Source: Acanthococcus lagerstroemiae (lineage: Eukaryota; Arthropoda; Insecta; Hemiptera; Eriococcidae). From it: DNA of 64,000 nt. Both the position numbers and the translations under genes were made by a program. Location: contig CM063110.1 in NCBI GenBank assembly GCA_031841125.1, forward strand, positions 16,735,626 through 16,799,625. Reading direction: 5' to 3'. The notes under the pieces were generated by a model. It did not search any database. It saw only the letters and a list, made by a program, of their open reading frames with translations, and had not been told where the DNA came from. Of the stretch, positions 1-11,145 are shown piece by piece; the stretch's first letter is position 1; every line of letters begins with the position of its first letter.

Positions 1-563
1 TATGTTAAAAAGAGTTGAAAAGATAATGTTAAACTTGCCAAAAAATTTCGACTCTGAAAATTTGGAATGTAGGGAACCGTCCACTATACCATACGAGACA
101 CAACATTTCATTCAACTCCATGAAAATCTCCACATTAAAGTACGCAATAAAATGAAATTTATCGTAAAACATTTCATGAGGACGAAATTTTAGATAAAAT
201 TTTGGAATTTCTCCAGAATCGTTATGGTAATAACTTAATTGACGTTAATTGGCAAAAATATTTCACATTCGAAAGTTAAAATAATTTTCACAAAGTATTT
301 CGGTGAAAATTCTGAAAATAAATTTCAACAATGGCCTTATACTTCACCAGTGGCTTTACAATATTTTGGAAATTTTTCTCGAGGCTATGGTAATATCCTA
401 GAGCGTGCTTTACAATAATTGAAAAACTAAAATTCATTATACAAGTAAGTGGAACCCCCCGAGATAATCTTACCCTATTAGTAAGGGGATTGTGTAGAAA
501 CAGAAATAGGTCAAAAATACCAAATTAGAAAATCGAAAACGCCGACACAAGCACAAACATTTT

Positions 564-788
564 TCAGTCAAATTCCAAAACCACGGGTGAAACCAAATAA
601 TGAGGGGGGAAAAAGTAACCAAATGGGGGGGGGGGAATGAGGTAAAAGCAGTAGCTAAGTATTCGTAATATGAGAATAAAACGTGTGCATACTAGGAACA
701 TTCGTTTTTTCAGCGAGTAATTCTTCACTTCTTCATATCCTGGACCTGCTGCTGCATTGCTCATCTCTTCCTCGACATTGATGTCCAT
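564..788 (-). other. Short ORF conserved in both duplicated copies (copy 1)
   Basis: A 74-codon minus-strand reading frame starts MDINVEEEMSNAAAGP and continues into a hydrophobic, low-complexity stretch. Copy 2 of the duplicated unit keeps the same start and frame. The first 20 or so codons look more protein-like than the rest. Codons 19-21 could overlap a splice donor (GTGAAG), so the peptide may be a short exon rather than a whole protein. No family recognised; it may be chance. Confidence 0.2.
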
Positions 789-1065
789 CCGTTAAACGAA
801 GATCTGTGATCAAAAATATACGCAATAGTTGTAAAGTCGGCAAATCAAAAAGAAAAACCATGGATATTATTTATTCAAAATTCAAATTTTTCATCATAAA
901 TATTAGTGGATCAAAAATAGTATTTACTTATTAAATTCTAATAATCTCATCCAGGTCGAATTCAGAATCTCGATAACCACTAGACTAGGGACAGACCGGG
1001 CCTTGTTGGCATGGTAGATGCTATAGAAGTATAAATCCGTCAAAAATGTCATATTGGATTAATGC

Positions 1066-1112
<47 letters not shown>

Positions 1113-2053
1113 ACAAGAATAGTCAAATGCCACATCGGATTGGTACCAAAATCAGAAAAAAATATTTTACCAACTACAGTTGAAATTTGAAAATTCCAAC
1201 TCTAGCACAAAGATGTTTCATCGGAACAAGACAAAAAAAAAGTTGTCACTTTTTTTGGCTAGTTTTGAAAATGCTGACTCAGTGACACAAGAATTTTTCA
1301 TCCAACACAAAACAATTATTATGTTAAAAGGAGTTGAAACAATAATGTTAAACTTGCCAAAAAATTTCAACTCCGAAAATTTGGAATGTATAGGGAACCG
1401 TCCACTATACCATAGGAGACACAACATTTCATTCAACTCGATGAAAATCTCCACATTAAAGTACGTAATAAAATGAAATTTATCGTAAAACATTTCATGA
1501 GGACGAATTATTTGATAAAATTTTGGAATTTCTTCAGAATCGTTAGAGTAATAACTTAATTGCCATTAATTCGCAAAAATATTTCACATTTGAAAATTAA
1601 AAAAATTTTCACAAAATATTATTTTGGTGAAAATTTTGGAAAATAAATTTCAACAATGGCCCTATACTTTACTACCAGCTTAAAAATTTTTGGGAAATTT
1701 CTTTTAAGACTTTGGTAATATCCTAGCGTGTGCCTTACAATATTTTGAAAAAATAAAATTCATTATACAAATGAGTGGAACTCTGAGATAATCTTACCCT
1801 ATTAGCAAAAGGATTATGTGGAAACAGAAATAGGTAGGTCAACAATGTCAAATTAGAAAATTGAAAACGCTGACTCAAACGCAAACATTTTTCAGCCAAA
1901 ATGCGGAGCAACAGGTGAAACCAAATAATGAGAAAAAAATAGCACAGTGGGGAAAAAATGAAGTAAAAGCAGTAGCCAAGTATTCGCAATGCGAGAATAG
2001 AAAGTGTGCATACTAGGAAAATTCGTTTTTTCAGCAAGTAATTCTTCACTTAC

Positions 2054-2109
2054 TTATATACTGGAACTGCGGCTGCATTGCTCATTTCTTCCTCGGCATT
2101 GATGTCCAT
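2054..2109 (-). other. Possible short exon in copy 2 (MDINAEEEM...)
   Basis: This is the counterpart of the short frame in copy 1. It reads MDINAEEEMSNAAAVPVY and is followed at once by a consensus donor, GTAAGT (minus strand, 2053 downward). Reading through the donor meets a stop, whereas copy 1 stays open. Conservation of start and frame in both copies plus the donor suggests a small duplicated first exon. The stretch is only 56 bases, so coincidence is quite possible. Confidence 0.2.
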
Positions 2110-2255
2110 CCGTTAAACGAATATCTGCGAACCAAAAATATGCACAATATTTGGTAATTCGGTAAATTGAAAATAACAACCATGGATATTATTTATTCAA
2201 AACTCAAATTTTTCATCGTAAATATTAGTGGATGAAATAGTATTTACTTACTATG

Positions 2256-2600
2256 TATCGATAGGCCACTGACTCAATAAAATTAATTTGATCTAATTCT
2301 TAGAGAGATGTTGCCTGTAGACGAGTTCGGACTGGACTGACGGCATGGAAATACCAACCATGACGACCCAAAAATAAACGCAATCGTGGACGAAACCCGG
2401 TGGTAAAGAAACGGGAAATCCACACAGTGATGTACCCGCCCCTTTGTAAAAACAGGTTATTTACGAACTAAAGGTTTTGAAAGTGTAACAATGAGAAGAA
2501 AACGAAGAACTTATTTCTTTGTTCACAAATTCTTTGGCGAACATTCAACGACTTATTTTAAAGGTTTGCGAAAATATACTGCAGAAAGTAATGAGTGCAG
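2256..2600. other. No recognisable feature
   Basis: AT-rich sequence with no convincing reading frame. A 10-base G run begins at about 2600, one of several G or C homopolymers in the window. Confidence 0.5.
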
Positions 2601-3276
2601 GGGGGGGGGGAATTAGAACGAGAGCCAGTGAAACAGAAAGGTAATTCGAAATTCGTGTGAATAAATTGTGTAATTGCAGATATATTGATGAGCAATGTGT
2701 TACTCCCCTGGAGTCTAATGAATATATTAAAAACCTCATAATCACAGTATCAAATGAAATTTTAGTTTCAAAACCAAAAATTCGAAATTCGAAACTCTCT
2801 TGTCTCCCTGAGAGTGAGTTGATTTCAAAGGCATGCATTTTGCAGTCCGGCAGAAAATGAGAAAATAATGGCTCACATAGATTTTGAGTCATAATGCAGT
2901 CACATTTCAAACTATTCCGATAAGTTTTACAGTCTAATATTTGATTCCTAAAACAATGTTTTGTAATTATCAATTTGATATCTATCGCCTTTACCTGGAC
3001 TCTTCCACGTATACCTTTTCTTCTATAATGATTTTTAAATTGAGTATTTCCTATAACTAAGTTATACTTCACACAAAACTGTATCAAACGCTCTCCTCAT
3101 TCATTTCTCATTCCTCATCTAAAATCCCCGACTGTATTGCCTTCTTTTTCTTCACCATCTCTAGCATTTCAATCACCCAGAATAATGAGATTCTCGTCTC
3201 TAGCATGCTTCATTAGTCTTTCTAATTCTTCATATACCTCCTGAATCTCGTCGTCCTCGTGAGTATTAGTAGGCAT
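2600..3276 (-). pseudogene. LINE apurinic-like endonuclease, broken (downstream part)
   Basis: Minus-strand translation from 3276 gives MPTNTHEDDE, then VYEELERLMKHARDENLIILGD, a core of the LINE AP-endonuclease domain. The residue after GD, normally Phe in GDFNA, is a stop. Further on come NE, GERLIQF, YNLVIGNTQF and RRK segments typical of RTE/CFDP2-like endonucleases, separated by more stops and frameshifts. The family nicks target DNA for target-primed reverse transcription. The upstream coding continues at 4521-4592 on the far side of a hAT insertion. The RT part is missing. Inactive. Confidence 0.65.
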
Positions 3277-3467
3277 TCAGTGATATGTAATGTATCGCAA
3301 AAATTTTATATCGATATATGTCGATATACATATATCGAGTTTTCAAACCTGTTTTCAGCGTTTTTTCATAACTCATGGGTTTTACTATTTTGTGTGGGTG
3401 TGGATGGTTGGATACTCTACTTTTCCAATGTAAAAAGTGATTAATCAATGCAATAATTATAATACAG

Positions 3468-4195
3468 TAGTGCTGTCGATTCAACTCGATTAATAAATTA
3501 ATCGATTATTTTTTTTAAAAAATCGGCAACGTTGTTGAATCGATTAATCGATTGATTTTAATCGATTCAACTCGACGCGATTAATCGATCGATTTTAATC
3601 GATTCAACTCGACGCGATTAATTGACCAATTTTAATTGATTTAATTTTACACAATTAATCGACCAATTTCCATCGAGTTAACTTGACGCGATTCAACTGG
3701 ATTCGACTTGAATAGTAAGAATAATTATTAGTTATTAGTTATCAGTTATCAGACACGAATCAATTCGGCCGATTTAAATCGGCTCAATTTGATTCAATCA
3801 AAAGTTTAAAACACAAGATAAACAAAGGAAGTTGAAATGGCATCATGGCATTGCTATTGTTAACATGCAAGATGTAACATTAAAAGAAAAGTCGTCAAGT
3901 CACATTTAAGGGAGGAAGGGGACGTATTCAGAAATGGATTTAACTTGATTGATCGATCAAATTAAATCCATTTCTAAATACGTGCCGGAACTATAAAATC
4001 AGGTACATTTTTAAAATCGACGATTAAAAAAATTCGATGTTTTTAATCGACTTGATTTTTTAAATCGATTCAACTTTTGTAATCGATTTGAAATAATCGC
4101 GATTATAAGATTTGCCGATTTTCAATTTTTTTTTTTAATTGATTCAATTTTCAAAAAGTGATTAATCGATTTTTTTTTCAAAATCGACAGCACTA
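3468..4195. mobile_element. Inner hAT-type MITE
   Basis: A 728-bp element with perfect 14-bp terminal inverted repeats (TAGTGCTGTCGATT and its complement). It is flanked by a perfect 8-bp target duplication TAATACAG (3460-3467 and 4196-4203). TIR start and TSD length both fit hAT. The interior is made of ATCGATT-rich sequence and encodes nothing. Being inside the outer hAT element, it is younger. Confidence 0.85.
3564..3700. repeat. 37-bp tandem repeat inside the hAT MITE
   Basis: Three full units and a partial fourth, each 37 bp (3564-3600, 3601-3637, 3638-3674, then degenerate), built on GATTCAACTCGACGCGATTA. Divergence rises along the array. Subterminal repeats of this kind may be transposase binding sites, but that is inference. 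Confidence 0.75.
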
Positions 4196-4520
4196 TAATA
4201 CAGTACTTTAGAGGTGGATAGACAGCAAATGGGTCTCATTTTCCTGTTCTCGCCTATCATACTTCGAATACAGAAATCAAAATCGGTAAAACTAAAAAAG
4301 GATCAAGAAAATGAAACATAATTCATCAGGAAAATGTTGAAATTTTGATTTTGTCTCCAGTAACTATTAGAAGAATTTGCTTCCGGCCACTGTTAAAGTT
4401 AAAAAGAATACTCGTAAGGTGATAAATATGAAAAATCGATACATATCGATTGAAAAATTAAATATCGATATATATCAATATGAGTTTATATCGATATGAA
4501 TTTATATCGTTACATCACTA

Positions 4521-4592
4521 GTAGGCATATACACTTGTATGGCTTATCAGTGTAAGTACTGGTTTGGTATCGATTTTTATCAAGCTTAACCT
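4521..4592 (-). pseudogene. LINE endonuclease, upstream part split off by a hAT insertion
   Basis: On the minus strand the codons just upstream of the hAT insertion read IQVYMPT, which joins naturally to the endonuclease fragment at 2600-3276 once the insertion and one TSD copy are removed. Farther upstream the frame is broken, and another MITE lies at 4601. Only a few codons are recognisable. Confidence 0.4.
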
Positions 4593-4600
4593 TTCACTCT

Positions 4601-4827
4601 CAGGGACGTACCGACAGAGGGTTGGAAGCAACTTCCTCCCTCCCCCCGCAGGAATTTTTCTCTCAACAGTTGGGAAAATTTATCGTTTCAGTCAGGTGAG
4701 TTGGGAAAATCCAATAAGTTAAAGGTTTCTTTTTGGCTTGGATATTTGGGAATTCTGAATTGAGTCAGTTGGGACTTTCACAATTTGTTCCCCCTCCCCC
4801 CATGGAAAATTCTTTGGTACGTCCCTG
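4601..4827 (-). mobile_element. hAT-type MITE, G-run family, copy 1
   Basis: Termini CAGGGACGTACCGA and TGGTACGTCCCTG form about 13-bp inverted repeats. Flanks TTCACTCT (4593-4600) and GTCACTCT (4828-4835) are an 8-bp target duplication with one mismatch. The copy is reversed relative to those at 27170, 42866, 47598 and 55394. It is the short form, with few internal repeat units. Confidence 0.75.
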
Positions 4828-4984
4828 GTCACTCTGTTTTTATAATGATATAACTTTATTACCTATTTGTTTATTCATAACAGTTCCGACACCTGCTTGC
4901 CCTTTTATTCCCTTTGCATTTATTATTCTAAAATCTCTCTGGACCAAAAATCATTCTCTTCTTCCCACCTTACTTCTCTTATTC

Positions 4985-5466
4985 CAACCATTCCTAGGTT
5001 AAGCCTCTTCAAAATGGTACGGCGCGACACTCCACAGTGCGAGTGTGAGGGCTCGTTTTCGCGATCCGCGAAACACGTTCTCACGGAGTGTGCGCTGACT
5101 GGTCCACATGTACCCATTCTACCACCGAAGTTTTTACCGGAGGAACGGAGAGTGTGGGCTGACTTTGCGGTGAAGACTGTGCGTCGACTCTGGGAAGCGG
5201 AGAACCCGTTGTTCCCAGCGGCAAGTACCACTACGTCGTCGTCACCAGCACCAACCGACGGACAGCGAGAATCAGGGTGGACCCGTACCCACTGTCCAGA
5301 AGCCGTAGCAGGCTCCAACACCGGGAATCAGGGTGGACCCGTAGCCGCCAGTCGAAGAGCCTGGAAGAGGGCTGGCCCACCGTCAACGAACATCGATAAA
5401 CGGCACTCCACAGAAGCTGTAGCAGCAGCAGAAGAGACAATGACCGTAGCGGGTGAGAAAGGTTGA
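4985..5466 (+). pseudogene. LINE ORF2 C-terminus with CCHC-like motif
   Basis: The frame contains CECEG, then SAKHVLTEC, the C-x-C...H...C arrangement found after the RT domain of R1/I/Jockey-type LINE proteins, followed by WADFAVKTVRRLW. A Ser/Thr/Pro/Gly-rich tail of about 90 residues ends at a stop at 5466. A roughly 20-base segment (GGGTGGACCCGTA core) occurs twice in the tail at about 5275 and 5331. GC content is much higher than the surroundings, as is the following 5467-5830 stretch, probably the LINE 3' UTR. RT and endonuclease are absent: a 5'-truncated copy. Clade not certain. Confidence 0.6.
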
Positions 5467-5830
5467 TGGAGAAAGGAGAAGCCCAGTGACACCTCGGCAC
5501 CTGTGAGTAGCCCCTTCCGGTCCGAGGAGCGTCACTGGTAGGAGACCCTGGAACCTGATACTGGACTCATCTGCTCGACCCACTTTGAGGAAGCGACAAA
5601 GAACTCGAGGCTGAAGTCTTGTGGTAACCGGTTGACCATGGAGGCAGCTTCCTCTACTTGGAGCGACTCTCCCGTCTTGGGTGTGTTGCTGAAGTGGCGG
5701 GCGGGGAAGGAAGATGGAAACCGATAGGGAAGTGTCGTGAAATCGAAAGAGACAATAAACAATCCGAAGCAGACTGAGACAATGACCGACTGACTGGACA
5801 ACAAATAGACAGAATAGTTGTATCTAGCTT
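5467..5830 (+). other. GC-richer presumed LINE 3' UTR
   Basis: Directly follows the LINE stop codon and shares its high GC content, falling back to AT-rich DNA near 5830. It contains an AATAAA-like hexamer (about 5753). No reading frame of note. Assignment to the LINE is by adjacency and composition only. Confidence 0.4.
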
Positions 5831-5948
5831 AAGGTTGTAAATTTTAATGTATATAGGTGCGATGGATCACTTTTTGTGCTCACATTGAAGATATAGGTCG
5901 AAAATTTTTTTCAAGTACTCCGATTCGTGTTCAAAAGGCGTTCAAAGA

Positions 5949-6286
5949 TGGAGAAGTCTGGGTTTGACACGATGTTTTGAAATTGCTTATCAATTTTTGT
6001 TTATTATTGCTATAAAAGGCTGCAAAAGAGGAATAACGTGGAAATTTATTATCAGTTGTTATCACCTTTCAAAATGAGACATTTTTATTATCAATACACA
6101 AAAAATGAAAACGCAACATGATTCAGTTTTTGCTATATAGTTATAAAAAATTGAGCAATAATTGAAAAGAAAAGACTACTAATTGTTTTACATTAGTACA
6201 CGATGACAATAATTCATTATCAAAAACACAGTTTTGTAAACAAAACAATAATCGTGTCAGACCCAGAGTGGACCCAGACTTCTCCA
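5949..6286. mobile_element. Short TIR element (MITE-like)
   Basis: Ends are inverted repeats: TGGAGAAGTCTGGGT...GACACGAT at the left and the complement at the right, where GGTCCACTCTG is duplicated inside the arm. About 338 bp, AT-rich, no ORF. No clear target duplication, so the superfamily is undetermined. The motif AAGTCTACCTATG follows twice nearby (about 6291 and 6438). Confidence 0.5.
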
Positions 6287-6439
6287 TAGGATAAGTCTAC
6301 CTATGATTCTAAACCAATTTTCGTTTGCATACTGGAGCGCTTCTGTTGTTGTTTTTTGAAAATCGATGACGTCACGTTGTAGGCAGTGTTGTACAGTAAC
6401 CGAAACGATACTTAACTCAATTTCCCTAAATTCGGAGAA

Positions 6440-9040
6440 GTCTACCTATGGAACTAGCATACTCAAATATGTATTTCATTCGAAAAATTTCATCGAAAAT
6501 TTTGGAAAATCTTTAGAAAAAATTTCCAATGTTTTCCAAAGAATTTCATCAAAATTCATCGAGAAAATTGTTTGCTAATTTTTGAAGAATTGAATAGGAA
6601 TTGGAAAAAAACTACGACAGTTTTTAAAGAATTTTATCATAAAGAACTTCATGGGAAATATTCGGGTAAACACTCTGGCGGTTTTTAAAGAGTTTCATCA
6701 ACAATCTTCAGGTAAAATGTTCTCCGAAGAATTTCATCAAAAATCTCCGGGAAACATTTTTGGGAAAATTCTCCGATGACTTCTAAGGGATGCAATCGGA
6801 AATTTTTGGAAACAAATACCGATAATTTCCGGAGAATCTCTTCAAAAATCTTGTTTTCCAAAGAATTTCTTCAAAAATCATCGGAAGAATTTTCGGATGA
6901 CTTTCAAAGGATTCCGTTAAAAATATTTTGAGGAAAAACTCCGACCGTTTTTGAAGAATTTTATCGTGAAGAATTTCGTACTTCGTAATAAATATTCGGC
7001 GAAAAACTCCGCAGGTTTTTGAAGAATTTTATCGACAATCTTCAGGTAAAATGTTGTCCGAAGTATTTCATCGAAAATGTTCGAGGAAAATCTTCGGGAA
7101 AATTCTTTGATGACTAGGAATTTCATCAAAGATTTTTGGAGAAACAAATTCCGATGAAAATCTTTAGGGGAAAATTTCCAAAGTTTTCCAAGAATTTCTT
7201 TAAAAATCTTCGGGAGAATTTTCCGATAATTTTTTTTCATTTCATTATTATTATTGTCATTACTTTTCTCATATAATTCAGTAGTAATAAAATGTAGACC
7301 TAAATTAAAGAAACCTGGTAGAAAAAAATAAAGAGGTAAAAAGATGGAATTTAAAAAAGTCGGAAAATATTAATTTCAATTTCAATTCCAATTCATTTGT
7401 TTCAGTCCCCTACAGCCCAACAGGGGCCAGAGAATTCTATGGAGAATCGTCAGAAAGAATGTTCGATGATCTCAGAAGAATTTCATCGAATATCTTCGGG
7501 AAAATTTCCAACGATTTTTAAGAATTTCATCGTTCTGATAATTCCCGAAGAAACTCTTAGGAAATCTTTGGAAAAATTTCCAATGCTTTCCGAAAAATTT
7601 CATCAAAATTCTTCGAGAAAATTTTCCGATGATTTTTGAAGAATTTCATGGAAATATTCAGGGGAAAACTCCGATGGTTTTTGAAGAATTTTATGAACAA
7701 TCTTCAGGAAAAATGTTGATCTCCGAAGAATCTCATCGAAAATCTTGGGGAACTATATCAGATAATTTTAAGAAATTTCATTGGATATTTTTCGGGAAAA
7801 ATTTCGATAACTTCAGAAGATTCTTATCAGAAATCTTTTTTTTTTAAATTTCCAATATTTTCGAAAGAATCTTAACAAAGTACTCCGAAAAAATATTCTG
7901 GTTTTCTTTTTCGGAAATATTCGGGGAAAAACTCCGATGGTTTTCAAGAATTTTATGGAAAATCGTCAGAAAGAATGTTCGATGATCTCCGAAGAATTTT
8001 ATTGAAAATCTTCGGAAAAATTTCCAATGATTTTATGGGATTTCATCGGAAATTTTTGGAGAAAAATTCTGATGATTTCCGAAGATTCTTATCGGAAATT
8101 TTTTTTTTAATTTCCAATGTTTTCCAAAGAATCTCAACAAATCACTTCGGGGAAATTTTCTGGTTATTTTTGAAGTATTTCATCGGAAATATTCGGGAAA
8201 AAACTCCGATGGTTTTCAAGAATTTTATGAAAAATTGTCAGAAAGAATGTTCGATGATCTCTGAAGAATTTCATCGAAAATCTCCAGGAAAATTTCCAAT
8301 AATTTTTCAGGAATGTCATAAAACTTCGGGAAAAATTTTTAATGTTTTCCGAAAATTTCATCAACATTCTTCGATAATTTTGGAAGAATTTCATGGGAAA
8401 CATTTAAGAAAAAATCTTCAGGAAAAATCTCTAATGATATTTTTAAAAACTTTTATCGAAAATTTGTGGAAGAAAATGCCCATAATTCCAATCTCATCGG
8501 AAATCTTGAGGGAAAAATGTCCACTATTTTCTAAAAAATTTCATAAAAACTCTTCGAGAAAATTTTCCGATAATTTTTGAAGAATTTCATAGGAATTTTT
8601 TTCAAAGATTTCCGATAAAATTTTTTGAAAATCATCGAAGATTTTTCCCGGGGACCTTTGATAAAATTCTTCGGAGAACATTTTTTCTTAATAAATTGTT
8701 GATAAAATTCTTCAAAAATCATCGGAGTCTTCCCCCCGAATAAAATTTAATTCTAATAAATAAAATTCTTAACCAAATTTCAATTATTATAATTATTAGT
8801 ATTTTTTTAATTATTAAATTAATATTTTCAATTTTATTTAATAATTTTATAAATAAAAAAATATCTGAAAATCAAAATTTAGAAATAATTTGAACTTAAT
8901 TTCCTATAATAATTATTTTATTTAACATATTTCCTATGTGAAATTCTTCAAAAATTATCGGAAAATTTTCCCGAAGACTTTGACAAAACTATTTGAAAAA
9001 CATCGGAAATTTTTTTTTAAAGATTTGCGATGAGATCGTT
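6440..9040. repeat. Degenerate 45-bp minisatellite
   Basis: A long array of diverged units built on GAAGAATTTCATCGGAAAT plus TTCGGGAAAATTTCCGATG. Unit length is about 45 bp where measured (for example 7645-7690 and 8215-8265). Because 45 is a multiple of three, the plus strand stays open over long stretches (201 codons at 7975-8580) as a 15-residue repeat of the type EEFHRKSSGKFPMIF. Minus-strand frames are also long, as expected of a quasi-palindromic unit. The array is interrupted by ordinary AT-rich DNA at about 7230-7420 and 8740-8930. Probably non-coding satellite; a repeat protein is the less likely alternative. Confidence 0.75.
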
Positions 9041-9415
9041 CATTTTATCGTTTTTCAAAAATAAGAGATGCATCCTCGTTTAAAAAAATACACTTCACTT
9101 CATTACAAGTTACAACGCTCTGTAAACGAGATTTTTCATGCTGCGTTTAGAACTGAATAAGTAGTTCCGTTGTTGCATTGGCTTATCATAATACAAAAGC
9201 GTACGTACCTCGTCCATTTGGACGCTGTTAAGCGTAAGGGAACCAACCAACATTCGTAAACAAAATGCGTTATTAATAGAGACCGGATTCTTCGGCATTG
9301 AAAAATAAGAAATTCGGCAGCAACATCTAGGTACATAATTCGGCATTTTCGGCATTTAAAAAACATCATTTTTTCCCCACAAAATAATCTGATAAGTCAA
9401 AATTTTTAATGAAAA

Positions 9416-9951
9416 TCACAAAAGATTCTGGTTAGATATAATGATAAGATGTTTTGCTAAATTTGGCTGAGTGAAGTGATGGCGCCCGTCCCTTAATATT
9501 AACTTGTAAGCTAAGAATGAGCGCTCTAAATCAACAGATACTAGCGGAGCAAAATTATATACAGACAGCACCTGTGGATCACGAGAAACCGTGCTAGTTA
9601 CTTAGTAAGAAGTGTCACTGAAGGAAATACTCAATTCTCGAAGTAAAGCGAACCCTTTATTTTTTGAAAAAACTTGCTCTGATTTTTGTTGAAGTAGGTA
9701 TATCCTCGAGCCCCTGGAATGATCTGAATTTTTTGATGAATTTCTTCTATGATCTCAACTTGATCGTGTAAAGACGAACCTCGCGTTTCCAGTTTCTTAA
9801 TCTTTTCAGGGAGAAACGAAATTTGAATGAAAGCGAAGTCAATAGGTAAATTTTTCTTCCAGATCAATGTTTTCAGTTTTCCCACATGTTGGAAACCATC
9901 TGGAAATTTCGAAATGAATTCCGGGAAGATTCTCAACTTCATTCTACATAT
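9416..9951 (-). pseudogene. hAT-like transposase C-terminus (CGGBP1-type lineage), truncated
   Basis: Reading the minus strand from 9951: CRMKLRIFPEFISKF, then FAFIQISFLPEKIKKLETRG, then HDQVEIIEEIHQKIQIIPGA. After a break near 9640 it ends with NFAPLVSVDLERSF, AYKLILRDGRHHF and a stop at 9416. The VDLERSF-x4-K-x-ILRD-x-R block is the conserved hAT dimerisation region, and the LPEKI/LETRG stretch resembles CGGBP1-like hAT proteins. The N-terminal and most catalytic parts are missing, and a hairpin MITE follows at 9952. Inactive. Confidence 0.6.
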
Positions 9952-10184
9952 GAAGGGTAAAGAATCAAAACTCACATTTGCTATTTTACTTCAAGGGCGC
10001 GAATAGGCAAAATACTGTACACGAGTGCAGGAATATCTTTGCTGCGCCTGTGAATGTGCTGTATGTATAACATACTCCACGTTCACAGGCGCAGCAAAAA
10101 TATTCCTGCACCCGTGTACAGTATTTTGCCTATTTTCGCCCGTGAAGTAAAATAGCAAATGTGAGTTTTGATTCTTTACCCTTC
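9952..10184. mobile_element. Hairpin MITE 'FB', copy 1
   Basis: A 233-bp near-perfect palindrome: arms of about 105 bp run from GAAGGGTAAAGAATCAAAAC to the matching complement ending GATTCTTTACCCTTC, with a small loop around TATGTATAACATAC. It matches copies at 14451, 17036 and 21695. It is inserted in the hAT transposase remnant. A transcript would fold into long dsRNA. Confidence 0.9.
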
Positions 10185-10884
10185 ATTATTTCCTCTTTCA
10201 AATAGTACACCTTTTCGCAATTTAGCATCATGTGTTGACAAAATAGCATATTTCGGCATTTTTCGGCACGTAAGGCCACTTTCGGCATTCAAGCCATTTT
10301 CGACATTTTTCGGCAATATAAAAATTTTTTCCCAGCCCCCTATCACCATGATTCGTGCTTACCTCTCAGTATAACTCGTCTGCCTATCAAGGAAATGACT
10401 TGACAAATGCCGAGGAATCCGGTCTCTAGTTATTAGTATCGTTGGAAAGAGCGTTAAAAGTAGAATTTTTCAAAATTGGGTCCCCGATTCAAAAATGTGT
10501 ACTCACATTGACAAAATCTAATCAGTATAAACGTTATGTCATATAGTTTCTACATTACTCTTGAACTTCCAATCACGTGTTCTCAAAAAACAGATTTTGC
10601 TGGTTGGTTCTCTTACGCTTAAAAGCGTCCATTTAGTCATATCAACACGCAGCGAACGGGATTTTCCTATTCTGCGTTTTAAACTGCACAACCCTGTATA
10701 CAATATGTAATTTAAAAATGTGAGCTCCCTCCTCTCTGCCCCGTGCTAAACCTAATCGAAGGTATGTAAAGCAGTAGAGGGGAGGGGGCACGTCAATTTT
10801 TTTTATTTGTACATAGACGAATACATGGAGCCATCGGAGAAAGTTCCGGACTGGCCGCCGGGTGGGGCCTCGGTCTCTCGCGAG

Positions 10885-11095
10885 TAGGAAAAAAAGATTA
10901 AGCCTCTTCATTTCTTTCTTGAGATTCTCTAATCTTCCAACTCCATTCCAGCTTCTTACATTCCAAGTTCCTATTTTAATTTCGCCTTTCTTTTTAAAAC
11001 TTTCCGACGATGATGTTCCCCCCAAGTAGCTCCCGCACGGTGATCGACCAGCCGAGCGCGTGGCCTAGCCAACGCTCGTCCGGCGACCCCATTTT
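10885..11095 (-). pseudogene. LINE endonuclease N-terminus fragment
   Basis: The minus-strand frame contains IKIGTWNVRSWNGVGRLENL then KKEMKRLNL. GTWNVRS is the signature start of the AP-endonuclease domain of CFDP2/RTE-like LINE proteins, followed by the usual K/R-E-M-x-R-L-x-hydrophobic helix. Homology is lost after this, so the ILGDFN and SDH blocks are absent. It lies head-to-head with a LINE C-terminus on the plus strand at 11146. Confidence 0.6.
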
Positions 11096-11145
11096 TCAAA
11101 CTTTCGGACGCCACAACACCAGCTACACAGATCAATGTATATAAG

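Larger units (their letters stand above)
1..2255. repeat. Direct duplication of a ~1.3 kb unit
   Basis: Two direct copies of one AT-rich segment lie about 1,320 bases apart (start-to-start): position 2 matches 1321, and about 858 matches about 2178. Copy 1 spans at least 1-935 and begins before the window; copy 2 runs about 1320-2255. They differ by many substitutions and small indels, so the duplication is not recent. No transposase or RT motif is visible. The spacer 936-1319 holds a 36-base run of A (1075-1110). The family is unknown; a long-period satellite or an unclassified transposon are both possible. Confidence 0.8.
3277..4520. mobile_element. Outer non-autonomous hAT-like element
   Basis: A 1,244-bp insertion flanked by a perfect 8-bp duplication GTAGGCAT (3269-3276 and 4521-4528). 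The ends read TCAGTGATATGTAATG and, on the opposite strand, TAGTGATGTAACGATA, fitting the YARNG-type hAT terminus. Subterminal regions carry repeated TATCGATATA motifs. There is no transposase. It interrupts a LINE endonuclease between codons that join again across the duplication. A second hAT element sits inside (3468-4195). Confidence 0.75.
9110..10680 (-). mobile_element. Decayed hAT-family transposon
   Basis: Both edges share inverted sequence. The left reads AGAGACCGGATTCTTCGGCA (about 9276) and CGTAAGGGAACCAACCA (about 9234). The right carries the complements at about 10408-10430 and 10590-10620. Between them lies a hAT-like transposase C-terminus on the minus strand and a hairpin MITE (9952-10184). 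GGCATTTTCGG-type motifs recur near both ends. A piece of the right part recurs at 63711-63890. Exact termini and target duplication were not resolved. Confidence 0.5.

Noticed and set aside
4923..5321. 132-codon minus-strand frame
   Set aside because: It is antisense to the LINE C-terminus with the C-x-C...H...C motif and has no homology of its own.
7975..8580. 201-codon gene with 15-residue repeats
   Set aside because: The same array gives long frames on both strands and is interrupted by AT-rich DNA; a minisatellite explains it. Kept only as a finding.
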